A DNA stretch of 33,544 nucleotides from contig NZ_JALEOV010000092.1 of the NCBI RefSeq assembly GCF_022767005.1, positions 1-33,544 of the forward strand. The letters are read 5' to 3'. This DNA is from Peptoniphilus sp. (lineage in GTDB: Bacteria > Bacillota > Clostridia > Tissierellales > Peptoniphilaceae). How positions within the stretch are numbered: position 1 is the first letter of the stretch; each line of letters opens with the position of its first letter. The notes beneath the pieces are model-generated. The model saw nothing but the letters and a program-made list of their open reading frames with translations, was not told the origin of the DNA and ran no database searches. A program made the position numbers and the translations under genes. Of this stretch, positions 8,565 to 16,293 are shown piece by piece.

Positions 8565-10493
8565 TTAATAAATTCTATCGGCTTCAAAAAGTACGCCGTC
8601 ACCACTATAATACTTGCTAAACATTTCGTAATACTCAAGTCTTAGAGATTGAATAAATACAATTAGACCTTCAAGTCCTAAAATCAAAATATTGCCAAAA
8701 ATTAAAACTGCAATATTTCCTCCACTTGAACCAACCATTTCTCCAAGGGTTTTAAATGCCAAGAACAAACCAACATGGTTTATTGCAAAGGCACCAACTC
8801 TTATAAAGGAAATAATTGAACTCATAGTAGATAATAAAGCCTCTAGTAGTCCAAAGGAAGACTCAATATAATAATCTGAGGCAGAACCCTCTCCTTCTTT
8901 ATTAAATAAAATTTTAAGAATAGGTCTTTTCAGTAGCATAATTATTAGACTTATAACTAATATTCCTAAAGAAATATTCATAGGAATAAGAGATTTTGCT
9001 CCCATTACATTCATTCCAATATTAATCATCGCTACAAAAATTAAAACTCCCAAAAAACCTTCTTTAGAGAAAAAGGCTTCGTCAGGTTTTCCACTTTTTA
9101 ATCTATTGTAAATACCTATACCATAAGCTATGGCAAGTAGAATAATGCCAAAATATATTGCAATTACAAGAGTATCATTTATATTCTCAAAAGGTCTGAA
9201 CCACATTGCTTGAATAATTTCTTCGCTTCCAAAAACTGATCCATACATCAAACCAAAAAACATTGAAGATGCACCCATTCTAAGAAGAAGTCCACCAAAA
9301 TCTTTGTTTTTCTTTTTTAACATTAGTCCGGCAATTGCAAATACAGCCCCTTGACCCAAGTCGCCAAACATTGCTCCAAAAAGAATCATGTAGGTAATTC
9401 CAAAAATTACAGTTGGATCAAACTCGCCGTAATTTGGTGTCCCATACATATTTATTAGTAGCTCAAAGGGCTTGAAAAAATTTGCATTTTTTAATTTTGT
9501 CGGTGTCTTCATGTTTTCGCTTTTTGGATCGAAATACTTGACATCAATGTCCTTATATTTAGATAATTTATTTTCTAATTTGCTCTTATCAGAGTCCCCA
9601 ATCCAACCTGAAAGATAAAAATACTTATTTGATTTAAGCATATATCTCTTAGCTCTTTCAATTCCTTCATAGCTAAGCATGTGAGCAAGAGTAGTCTTTA
9701 ACTCCTCATTTCTGCTTTCCAAAAGATTTTTCTTATACTCTTCTATTTCAAAAATCTTTCTCTTTACATTTTCCTCTTCTTCTTCAAAGTTCTTATAAAT
9801 TAAGTTTGCTGTTCCTTCTACGTTTTCTCCTAGAAGTTCAACTTCTGTAAAGTTTAAACTTTTTAATACCCTGTCGACGTCTTTTTCAGTTTCCTTTGGA
9901 TATATTACAAGGAAAAGTTCACGGTTATCAACAGTTCCTGTGTGATAAATAATGGCAAGGATATTTCCATAGTTTTTCTTTAATCTTTGTCTAGCATCTT
10001 TGTCTAGGAAACCAAACCTTGAGTTGAAGTATTTTAAATCTGCAATATCTTTTAAATCAATATCAACATTTTTAAATAGTTCATAGTTTTCTTTTAAAGT
10101 ATCAAGAATTTTTAAATTTTCCTTGGTCTTTTCGTACTCATTGATTTTGTCACTAATATTTTTGACAAAGGAATCAATGTCTTCATTTATATTTACCTTT
10201 TCAAAGTAAGACTCATCAATTTTGTCAAAACCTAAGAAATCCATAATTTCAGCAGCTTTCTTAGCTGTGGACTTATGAGATTCATCTTCTTCAATAGGCG
10301 AAATATAATTAAGCTCAAGATTTCTCTCTAAGTTTTCTTCATTGTCCAAACTAAAGGTGAATTTATTTTCTGCTATATTTGCTTCAGTAGACATAAACTG
10401 CATACATTTTAAATTCAAAATGTCTAGGACAACTGAATCCATATCATCAATATTGCCAATGATATTAGCGACCTTCATTTTTTCAACGGCCAA
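8565..10493 (-). CDS. ntpI: V/A-type ATPase subunit I (membrane stator, a-subunit)
   Basis: This protein of about 642 residues is the stator that carries the ion half-channels facing the K ring. The N-terminal half (about 1-330) is cytosolic and rich in charged helices. The C-terminal half has seven or eight membrane segments, including FGAMFGDLGQG and SSIISFIRVGAFAINHVG, where the arginine is the likely partner of the ring glutamate. I choose the TTG at 10493, giving MAVEKMKVANI, because family members begin M-A-x-x-K-M-K. The upstream in-frame GTG (10502) and TTG (10520) have worse spacing from GAGAGGG. The gene overlaps the end of the C gene slightly and is followed closely by K. Confidence 0.95.
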   Translation of the reverse strand: MAVEKMKVANIIGNIDDMDSVVLDILNLKCMQFMSTEANIAENKFTFSLDNEENLERNLELNYISPIEEDESHKSTAKKAAEIMDFLGFDKIDESYFEKVNINEDIDSFVKNISDKINEYEKTKENLKILDTLKENYELFKNVDIDLKDIADLKYFNSRFGFLDKDARQRLKKNYGNILAIIYHTGTVDNRELFLVIYPKETEKDVDRVLKSLNFTEVELLGENVEGTANLIYKNFEEEEENVKRKIFEIEEYKKNLLESRNEELKTTLAHMLSYEGIERAKRYMLKSNKYFYLSGWIGDSDKSKLENKLSKYKDIDVKYFDPKSENMKTPTKLKNANFFKPFELLINMYGTPNYGEFDPTVIFGITYMILFGAMFGDLGQGAVFAIAGLMLKKKNKDFGGLLLRMGASSMFFGLMYGSVFGSEEIIQAMWFRPFENINDTLVIAIYFGIILLAIAYGIGIYNRLKSGKPDEAFFSKEGFLGVLIFVAMINIGMNVMGAKSLIPMNISLGILVISLIIMLLKRPILKILFNKEGEGSASDYYIESSFGLLEALLSTMSSIISFIRVGAFAINHVGLFLAFKTLGEMVGSSGGNIAVLIFGNILILGLEGLIVFIQSLRLEYYEMFSKYYSGDGVLFEADRIY

Positions 10494-11490
10494 TTTGTTC
10501 ACTTCCCTCTCTATCAACAATCATATATTCTAACTTTTCATTTTTATTAAGACCAAATCTAGTACCTTCAAGAATTCTTTCTATGTTGGCAATTTCGTAA
10601 TCTAAAAGAACCAAAAAACTCATAAACTTGCCTATACCATCGGTCATTCTAAAATTTTTCTTTACAATGGAATACATAGCCTTTTTAGCAGTTCTGCCAG
10701 TCACAATAACTCTTCCCTCTGCAAAAAGTACTCCATATTTCGAATTTCTTATTTCTTCTTCAAATTCACTTTCATCTAAGTAAGAAAGCTTAAGAAGCTT
10801 TTCTGAATTATAATTTCCACCAAAAATAGTAAAGTTAAAAATTTCTTCTGGGGAAATATTATAATATTTTTTTGCTCTATATATCCAAATAATATTAAGT
10901 AAATCAATTTTCACGCCAAAAATTTTCTTAAACTCTTCTACATCATCTTTAGAAAGAGATCTTATTGACTCAGTTAAATTTCTATAATAAAATTTTTCTA
11001 AATTCATCTCAATAGAAAAAAGAGCATCCTCGTCCTTAGATGACTTATAATTTTTTAGATACTCATAGTAATGCGTGCCCTTTAAATTTTCTATAAAAGA
11101 TTCAAAAGTTTCGTCGTTAAAATTGATTTTTTTACCTGAAATTACAAGCTTATCCACCTTTGGTTCTTTGTTCATCCTCAAAGACCTCAAAATCTTGACG
11201 ATCTTTTCAATGTTTATTCTCTCCAAGTATGCCTTCAAAAAATCAGCATACCTTAGTGGCAAAAATCCGCGAAGTTTTGTAATTTCGCTTCTTCTATACT
11301 CTTCTAAAAAGGCTTCAATTTCATAAATATCTGAAAAAGAATCTATATTAGGAAATTTTTTTTCTTTTAAATATGAAAGACAGAATCTAACATTATCACC
11401 TTCTGCCATTTTTTCAAAATCCTCATAAACTAAAAATTCTGAATATATTTTTGAAATTTTAGCATTTAAAGCCTTTAAACCGTCAAACAT
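10483..11490 (-). CDS. ntpC: V/A-type ATPase subunit C (rotor-ring cap)
   Basis: This 335-residue helical protein is the funnel-shaped adaptor (subunit C/d) that seats the D-F shaft on the K ring. Length matches the family. Recognisable features are the aromatic and charged helices around residues 55-100, and NIIWIYRAKKYYN near 200, a stretch typical of the AC39/C family. The ATG at 11490 follows GGAAG by seven bases; the earlier in-frame TTG has no separate ribosome binding site. The gene overlaps the G/H gene by eight bases. Its place before subunit I is unusual, since in many bacterial ntp operons C follows E. Confidence 0.92.
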   Translation of the reverse strand: MFDGLKALNAKISKIYSEFLVYEDFEKMAEGDNVRFCLSYLKEKKFPNIDSFSDIYEIEAFLEEYRRSEITKLRGFLPLRYADFLKAYLERINIEKIVKILRSLRMNKEPKVDKLVISGKKINFNDETFESFIENLKGTHYYEYLKNYKSSKDEDALFSIEMNLEKFYYRNLTESIRSLSKDDVEEFKKIFGVKIDLLNIIWIYRAKKYYNISPEEIFNFTIFGGNYNSEKLLKLSYLDESEFEEEIRNSKYGVLFAEGRVIVTGRTAKKAMYSIVKKNFRMTDGIGKFMSFLVLLDYEIANIERILEGTRFGLNKNEKLEYMIVDREGSEQIGR

Positions 11491-11806
11491 TTGATTTACT
11501 TCCAATCACCATGTCAAAGGCATTTTGAATGAGCTTATCAGAATTTTCATTATAAAATTCTTTAATTTCTTTTAAGTTCTTTTCGTTCTCTTTCTTTAAA
11601 TCCTCAGCTTTTTTTTCAAAATCAGCTAAAATTTCATCACTTTTTTCTTTTCCAATAGCCTTTGACTTCTCTATTGATTCATTTTCAATATCAGTCAACT
11701 TTTCTCTCAATTCTTTTTTAATGCTTTCAATTTCTTTTTCAGTATTATCGACAAGTTCTCTAGTCTTTTTATCTATTGCTAAAATACTATCTATGCTTTC
11801 TTTCAA
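11483..11806 (-). CDS. V/A-type ATPase subunit G/H (small coiled-coil stator)
   Basis: This protein of about 107 residues is almost entirely charged coiled coil (heptads of Lys/Glu with Ile/Leu). It fits the small stator subunit (AhaH/NtpF type) that wraps with subunit E. The start is ambiguous. I prefer the TTG at 11806, giving MKESIDSILAIDKKTREL, because GGTGAT lies four bases upstream and because the operon promoter (11845-11872) puts the transcript start near 11838. That leaves almost no leader for the in-frame ATGs at 11839 and 11827. It is the first gene of the nine-gene operon. Identification rests on size, composition and position, since coiled coils carry little family signal. Confidence 0.82.
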   Translation of the reverse strand: MKESIDSILAIDKKTRELVDNTEKEIESIKKELREKLTDIENESIEKSKAIGKEKSDEILADFEKKAEDLKKENEKNLKEIKEFYNENSDKLIQNAFDMVIGSKSNV

Positions 11807-11844
11807 AAATATCACCACTCTTTTCATTTCCTTGTGCATTTCTC

Positions 11845-11872
11845 ATTATATTACTTTAAAATTCTAATTCAA
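11845..11872 (-). promoter_or_regulatory. SigmaA promoter of the V-ATPase operon
   Basis: On the minus strand, -35 TTGAAT (11872-11867), a 16-base spacer and a perfect -10 TATAAT (11850-11845). The predicted start is near 11838, about 32 bases before the preferred TTG of the first gene. Confidence 0.65.
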
Positions 11873-12104
11873 GGGATTTACTTTAGATTTGAAAATTTCA
11901 CCAAAGTTTCACATTCCATATAATGAATAAGAATTTTATATAGTGAAAATTATTATTCATAACTCTTTCCCAATGATTTGAAAATAATTTTCTGCCAAAA
12001 TATAATTTTTATTAAACTAAAACATTAAAACCTCATTAATCATAAATTTTTAAAATTCATCAATTAAAAAATTTATTTTATAGAAGATTTTAAACAAAAA
12101 ATTC
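11873..12104. other. AT-rich spacer between the feo and V-ATPase operons
   Basis: This is part of the gene-free stretch 11807-12143, which is bounded by the V-ATPase promoter on one side and the feo terminator on the other. Apart from the inverted repeat at 11923-11960 I see no gene, RNA or clear regulatory element in it. Confidence 0.4.
11923..11960. repeat. Long imperfect inverted repeat upstream of the V-ATPase promoter
   Basis: Fifteen-base arms (11923-11937 and 11946-11960) match at 14 positions around an 8-base centre. The arms begin ATGAATAA and end TTATTCAT. It lies about 50 bases upstream of the V-ATPase -35 and downstream of the feo terminator. It has no U-tract, so it does not look like a terminator. 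It could be an operator or a chance AT-rich palindrome. Confidence 0.5.
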
Positions 12105-12138
12105 AAACAAAAAAGAATACCTCTTAAGAAGTATTCTT
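12105..12138 (-). terminator. Terminator of the feo operon
   Basis: Minus-strand arms AAGAATAC (12138-12131) and GTATTCTT (12120-12113) are perfectly complementary around a 10-base loop and are followed by a U-rich run. It sits just past the stop of the small Cys-rich gene. Confidence 0.85.
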
Positions 12139-12143
12139 GGAAT

Positions 12144-12290
12144 TCATTTTTTCATTTCTTTTACTGAACATGCACTGTGACATGAATCGCATCCACAACC
12201 GCAGCCATTTTTTTTATTCATTACCTTTTTTACTGCAAAGGCAATTACCAATATTATTACAATGGCAACTAAAATGTTAATTAGACTCAT
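12144..12290 (-). CDS. FeoB-associated Cys-rich membrane peptide
   Basis: This is a 48-residue peptide. It has one N-terminal membrane helix (about residues 3-20, almost all Ile/Val/Leu/Ala), then a lysine-rich turn (KKVMNKKN), then a Cys-rich tail, CGCGCDSCHSAC (residues 30-41), with five cysteines and one histidine. This matches the FeoB-associated Cys-rich membrane protein family found after feoB in many Firmicutes. The family is thought to assist ferrous-iron transport, possibly by handling the metal at the inner face, but its mechanism is not established. The ATG at 12290 follows AAGGTGG by six bases and overlaps the 3' end of feoB by 14 bases. It is the last gene before the operon terminator. 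Confidence 0.9.
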   Translation of the reverse strand: MSLINILVAIVIILVIAFAVKKVMNKKNGCGCGCDSCHSACSVKEMKK

Positions 12291-14436
12291 ACTTTACCAC
12301 CTTGTCATTTTTCTTTTCAATCTCTCCGTCTTGTAATTTTGATCTGTCCTTTCTAAACAAAAGATATACGTATACTAATAACACAAGTATTGCAATTCCT
12401 GTCATTATATTAAAAGATCCGCCTTCTAATAATCTTCCAAATTGATAAATCATAAAAGCAACTGTGTAAGAAAATGTAATTTGATAACCTATGGCAAATC
12501 TAAACCATTTTTTGTTGCCCATTTCTTCTCTTATTGCTCCCATTGCTGCAAAGCAAGGAACTGTAAGTTGATTGAAGAATACAAAGGCAAAAGCCGATGC
12601 AACTGAAAATTGTGAAGCTACAAGTGATATCATGTTGCTATCATCTGCTCCAACTTCTCCAATTCCTGCTAAAACTCCATAAGTTCCAACCACAACTTCT
12701 TTTGCGACAAGTCCTAAAATTGTGGCAACACTTGCAATCCAGTTTCCAAACCCAAGTGGTGCAAATACTGGTGCAATAGCTCTACCTATTGCTGCAAGAA
12801 TTGAGTCCCCTCCATCTGATTCAAAGTCCACAAATTCCCCTGTAACTGATATACTTTTTAGTATCCAAATTACAACTGTTGCAAGAAGTATAACTGTTCC
12901 AGCTTTTACAACGAAGGCCTTGCACCTAAACCAAGTTGCCTTCAAAACATTATGAGCACTTGGCATGTGATATTCAGGAAGTTCCATTACGAAAGGAGCA
13001 GGATCTCCTGAAAAATATTTTGTCTTCTTTAAAATTATTCCTGATATTATTACAGCCAAAATTCCACCAAAGTACCATAGAGGTGCATACCACCAACTAC
13101 CACCTAAAAAGGCTGCAAACATTGCAATTATATCTAGCTTTGCACCACATGGCATAAAAGATGCAGTCATAATAGTCATCCTTCTGTCATTATCTGACTC
13201 AATGGTTCTAGTTCCCATAATTGCAGGTACTGAACAACCAGTTCCCATTAAGATTGGAATGAAGGACTTTCCAGATAAGCCAAATTTTCTGAAAATTCTA
13301 TCTAGAATAAAGGCAATTCTTGACATATAACCAATGTCTTCTAAGATTGCTATAAATAAAAATAATACGGCGATTACTGGTAAAAATCCTAATACTGCTC
13401 CAACTCCTCCTATGATTCCATCAACCAATAATGAAGTCAAGAAGTTTGATGTACCGGCATTTTCTAAAAATCCCCTAAAGTTTTCGCCAATGATTTCTCC
13501 AAAGAAAGTATCATTAACCCAATCAGTAACTGGTCCTCCAACATAATTTATTGCCAAAATATAAACTAGGGTAATTACTCCAACAAAAATTGGAATTGCC
13601 AAAAATCTATTTGTAACAATTCTGTCGATTTTGTCAGAAGTAGTCATTCCCTTTCTACCTTTTTTAACAGAATCTTTTGTAACTTCTGATACAAAATTAT
13701 ATCTTTCATCTGTGATTATGCCTTCGCCATCGTCGTCGTATTTCTCTTCAGCTTCTTCTATAATTTCGTCTAATCTTCTAATTTCTTTCCCATAGAGAGG
13801 AAATTCCTTTAATATTTTTTCGTCTTGTTCAAAAAACTTAACTGCAAGCCATCTCTTTGCGGGATTGTCTTTTATGACGCTAAAATTTTCAATTTCTTTA
13901 ATATATTTTTCTATTTCACTGTCAAATTCATAACAACAAGTTGTTTTTGAATTAGCGGCTTCCTTTGCCGTCTCAATTAATTTTTCAATATTTTCATTTT
14001 TTAGTGCAGAAATCTCAACAATCTTACATCCAAAATTTTTTTCTAGCAACTTAATGTCAATGAAGTCATTGTTTTTTCTAACAACATCCATCATATTAAG
14101 TGCAATTACAACAGGAATGCCTAGTTCTACAAGTTGTGTAGCTAAAAATAAATTCCTTTCAATATTTGTCCCGTCAACAACGTCAATTATTACATCAGGT
14201 CTTTCATTTACAAGGTAATCTCTTGATACAACTTCTTCCAAAGTATAAGGAGAAAGAGAATAAATACCCGGCAAATCTGTAAAGTGTACGTCCTTATCTT
14301 TTTTATACTTACCAGTCTTTTTTTCAACGGTTACTCCAGGCCAGTTACCAACGTATTGGTTTGAACCAGTTAAACTGTTAAATAAAGTGGATTTACCACT
14401 ATTGGGGTTTCCAGCAAGTGCAATAGTTATAGCCAA
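12277..14436 (-). CDS. feoB: Ferrous iron transport protein B
   Basis: This 719-residue membrane GTPase is the main Fe(II) importer. The N-terminal G domain has G1 GNPNSGKST (residues 9-17), G3 DLPG and G4 NMMD, followed by the helical NFeoB switch region up to about residue 265. The membrane part has many helices with the conserved Cys-containing gate motifs GTGCSVPAIMGTRT and FMPCGAKLD, related by inverted symmetry. Length is normal. The start is the TTG directly after the feoA stop, with GGAGGAG six bases upstream. Overlapping its end is the Cys-rich peptide gene. It is probably induced under iron limitation through the palindrome upstream of the operon. Confidence 0.97.
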   Translation of the reverse strand: MAITIALAGNPNSGKSTLFNSLTGSNQYVGNWPGVTVEKKTGKYKKDKDVHFTDLPGIYSLSPYTLEEVVSRDYLVNERPDVIIDVVDGTNIERNLFLATQLVELGIPVVIALNMMDVVRKNNDFIDIKLLEKNFGCKIVEISALKNENIEKLIETAKEAANSKTTCCYEFDSEIEKYIKEIENFSVIKDNPAKRWLAVKFFEQDEKILKEFPLYGKEIRRLDEIIEEAEEKYDDDGEGIITDERYNFVSEVTKDSVKKGRKGMTTSDKIDRIVTNRFLAIPIFVGVITLVYILAINYVGGPVTDWVNDTFFGEIIGENFRGFLENAGTSNFLTSLLVDGIIGGVGAVLGFLPVIAVLFLFIAILEDIGYMSRIAFILDRIFRKFGLSGKSFIPILMGTGCSVPAIMGTRTIESDNDRRMTIMTASFMPCGAKLDIIAMFAAFLGGSWWYAPLWYFGGILAVIISGIILKKTKYFSGDPAPFVMELPEYHMPSAHNVLKATWFRCKAFVVKAGTVILLATVVIWILKSISVTGEFVDFESDGGDSILAAIGRAIAPVFAPLGFGNWIASVATILGLVAKEVVVGTYGVLAGIGEVGADDSNMISLVASQFSVASAFAFVFFNQLTVPCFAAMGAIREEMGNKKWFRFAIGYQITFSYTVAFMIYQFGRLLEGGSFNIMTGIAILVLLVYVYLLFRKDRSKLQDGEIEKKNDKVVKYESN

Positions 14437-14679
14437 TTAAATCTCCTCCTTTTCTATCTCTTCAATTGAAATTAACTCAGCATCTGCACGCCTTATGCTA
14501 AGTTCATAATTTCTAATATTAATTTGAACTGGGTCACCAAGAGGTGCCACCTTCCTTATGTAGATTTTCGAATTTTTTGTAATGCCCATGTCCATTATTC
14601 TTCTTTTTAAAGGGCCAGAGCCATTTATTTTTTTTACAGTATAGTACCTACCAACAACTGCATCTTTTAATGTTTGCAA
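14437..14679 (-). CDS. feoA: FeoA-family protein (second copy)
   Basis: This 80-residue SH3-like protein is one of two adjacent FeoA proteins. FeoA is a small cytosolic partner needed for full FeoB activity. Typical features are the Gly-rich strand near residues 20-24, the MGI turn (RRIMDMGITKNSKI), and APLGDPVQINIRNYELSIRRADAE, where the G-D-P and L-x-I/L-R-x-x-[DE]-A pattern is diagnostic. The start is the TTG at 14679, separated by two bases from the stop of the first copy, with GAGGAG upstream. Its stop abuts the feoB start. This copy matches the FeoA consensus better than the upstream one. Confidence 0.93.
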   Translation of the reverse strand: MQTLKDAVVGRYYTVKKINGSGPLKRRIMDMGITKNSKIYIRKVAPLGDPVQINIRNYELSIRRADAELISIEEIEKEEI

Positions 14680-14681
14680 TC

Positions 14682-14912
14682 CTACATCTCCTCTACTAAA
14701 ATCTTTTTCGCAATGTCTTTTCCAATTGCAACCCTTGCATCTTTAATAGAAACAATTAAATTGCCATCGTTCTCGTTTACAACTTTAATTATTGCCCCTT
14801 TAACAAATCCAAGATTCGCAAGGTGCGATTCAGTTACGTTGCTATTTTTTAAACTTTTGACTTTTAAAATTTTAAAATTTATATTTAAAGGCGCCATTAT
14901 CAAACTAAGCAT
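14682..14912 (-). CDS. FeoA-family protein (first copy, divergent)
   Basis: This 76-residue SH3-like protein is encoded first in the feo operon. It shares the FeoA layout: an N-terminal basic strand, an NLGFVKGAIIKVV turn where FeoA has MG(I/F)..G, and IVSIKDARVAIGKDIAKKI at the C-terminus in place of the usual L-R-x-x-E-A. It differs strongly in sequence from the second copy, so it is an old paralogue and not a recent duplication. The ATG at 14912 has only a weak GGTG ribosome binding site. Paired FeoA proteins next to FeoB occur in several clostridia. Whether this copy binds FeoB or regulates it is unknown. Confidence 0.85.
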   Translation of the reverse strand: MLSLIMAPLNINFKILKVKSLKNSNVTESHLANLGFVKGAIIKVVNENDGNLIVSIKDARVAIGKDIAKKILVEEM

Positions 14913-14953
14913 CTTAACACCAACTTACTTTTTATAATTTTCAATATTTGAAT

Positions 14954-14964
14954 TTGATTATCAA
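14954..14964. promoter_or_regulatory. Palindrome at the feo transcription start, candidate Fur-type operator
   Basis: TTGAT-T-ATCAA is a perfect 11-base odd palindrome set in A/T runs, resembling the inner half of a Fur box (TGATAAT-n-ATTATCA type). It lies about 4-14 bases downstream of the predicted start of the feo transcript, well placed for repression. The regulator is inferred from the iron context. Confidence 0.45.
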
Positions 14965-14975
14965 TTTCTTAATTA

Positions 14976-14984
14976 ATTATAACA
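14976..14984 (-). promoter_or_regulatory. Extended -10 promoter of the feo operon
   Basis: On the minus strand the sequence reads TGTTATAAT: a perfect TATAAT (14981-14976) with the TG of an extended -10. No good -35 is found 16-18 bases upstream, which is common for extended -10 promoters. The predicted start is near 14968, about 55 bases before the first feoA ATG. Confidence 0.55.
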
Positions 14985-15224
14985 TAGCTAATTGAAAAAT
15001 AAAATCAATTTAAGCATATTTTTAATTTAATTTTATTAAGATTATTTTTTGAATTTTATTTTATAAGAAACTTTTTAATTTTTTATGTTTAATATTATTT
15101 AATAAAATTTTTGAATTTTCATTCTTTAAATTTTGGGTCTAATGTTCATTCATCATTTTTTAATTAATTTAAAATTTCTAAAATTTTTCACCAATAAAAA
15201 GTCTTAACTTTTAATTTCAAGAGT
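14985..15224. other. Very AT-rich intergenic region upstream of feo
   Basis: These roughly 240 bases separate the feo promoter from the terminator of the upstream cluster. Runs of A and T dominate, and I see no gene, repeat or structured element. Confidence 0.4.
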
Positions 15225-15266
15225 ATAAAAAAGACAGCCCTTGATAATATCAAAGTAAGCTGTCTT
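15225..15266 (-). terminator. Terminator of the cysS-rae1 cluster
   Basis: Minus-strand arms AAGACAGC (15266-15259) and GCTGTCTT (15238-15231) pair perfectly and are followed by a run of six U. The 20-base loop contains a small inner hairpin (TTGAT/ATCAA). Confidence 0.85.
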
Positions 15267-15272
15267 AAAATT

Positions 15273-16283
15273 TTATTTTATTTCGCCATTTAATGTTCTA
15301 TAACTAATCCATCCATTTCCAATATTGCACCAAGTTCTTCCATTGGCTCTCCTAGTGTCGTATACGTAAACAGAGTCGCCCTTGTAAAGAGTAAATTCAA
15401 TTCCATAATCAAATCCCGGTCCACTTCTTACATTGGCTTTTCCTGCAGTTACAAATTGGTAAGTGTCGATTAAGCTTGATGCTTCCACTCTTTTCAATCT
15501 TGCAATTTGCGCTTCTAATTCATCAGCTCTAGCCTTTTCCTTTAAAGTTTCACTATTTTCTTCATCTTTTTTGTCGCTATTTTCCTTTTGTGAATTTACA
15601 TCTTCAAGCATTTTTTTAAATTCGCCATTTTCAGGGTCAACTGCAATGTAAGAATTTAATCTATTAATTGCACTGCTAAAATTATTATTTCCCACTAATT
15701 GTGCAATTTCAGATCTAATTGCAGAATAATTCTTTTCAACAAGGGCATCTCTCTTTGACTTTAAATCTTCGTCATCACTTTCAAAATCCTTTAAAAAAGC
15801 AAGTGAAGCTTCGTAATCCCTTCCCTCAAATTTTTGATTGGCTTTATTTATTAAATCTTTGGATTCCATGCTCTTGTCTATTTTATTTATTTCATCTAAA
15901 TATTTTTTATCTGAGGACTTTTCATAAAGTTGGCTGTATTTTTCTCTTGCCTCTTTATAATTTTTTGCTTCTAAATTCGCCTTTGCCGAATTTTCTAATT
16001 GCTTAAATTTATGTTTTCCAAATCCAAAATTAAATAAAAGAGAAAAAACAATAAGCCCAATTACCACAAAGGCAAAGATAATTCCCTTTTGTTTTAAGCC
16101 CATGGAATTGTCATTAAAGGAATTATTTTTTACAATTTTTTCTTCATCCTCGTAATCATAGTCAAAATCCCTCTCTACTTTTTGAGTTCTGGAAAAATCT
16201 AAATTTTCTCTCAAATCATGACCACATTCCATGCAAAATGAGGCGTCTTCTGCATTTTCTTTTCCACAATTTTTACATTTCAT
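15273..16283 (-). CDS. Zinc-ribbon, single-pass membrane protein with C-terminal SH3b domain
   Basis: This 336-residue protein has unknown function. In order, it has an N-terminal zinc ribbon with two CxxC pairs (Cys3, Cys6, Cys17, Cys20), an acidic linker, one membrane helix (about 67-87), a long Lys/Glu-rich helical region with TPR-like repeats (about 95-270; YKEAREKYSQLYE, YEASLAFLKDF), and a bacterial SH3 domain at the end (about 283-336; KANVRSGPGFDYG, GWISYRTL). The predicted topology is zinc ribbon in the cytosol and SH3b outside, where such domains often bind peptidoglycan. The ATG has AGGGGG upstream, and it follows rae1 by ten bases, so it is co-transcribed with the RNA-processing genes. 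A terminator closes the operon after it. Confidence 0.8.
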   Translation of the reverse strand: MKCKNCGKENAEDASFCMECGHDLRENLDFSRTQKVERDFDYDYEDEEKIVKNNSFNDNSMGLKQKGIIFAFVVIGLIVFSLLFNFGFGKHKFKQLENSAKANLEAKNYKEAREKYSQLYEKSSDKKYLDEINKIDKSMESKDLINKANQKFEGRDYEASLAFLKDFESDDEDLKSKRDALVEKNYSAIRSEIAQLVGNNNFSSAINRLNSYIAVDPENGEFKKMLEDVNSQKENSDKKDEENSETLKEKARADELEAQIARLKRVEASSLIDTYQFVTAGKANVRSGPGFDYGIEFTLYKGDSVYVYDTRRANGRTWCNIGNGWISYRTLNGEIK

Positions 16284-16293
16284 TTAAAACCCC

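Noticed and set aside
12597..13546. Plus-strand open frames across feoB
   Set aside because: They have no ribosome binding sites or recognisable motifs and mirror the feoB codons; the same holds for the other opposite-strand frames in the window.
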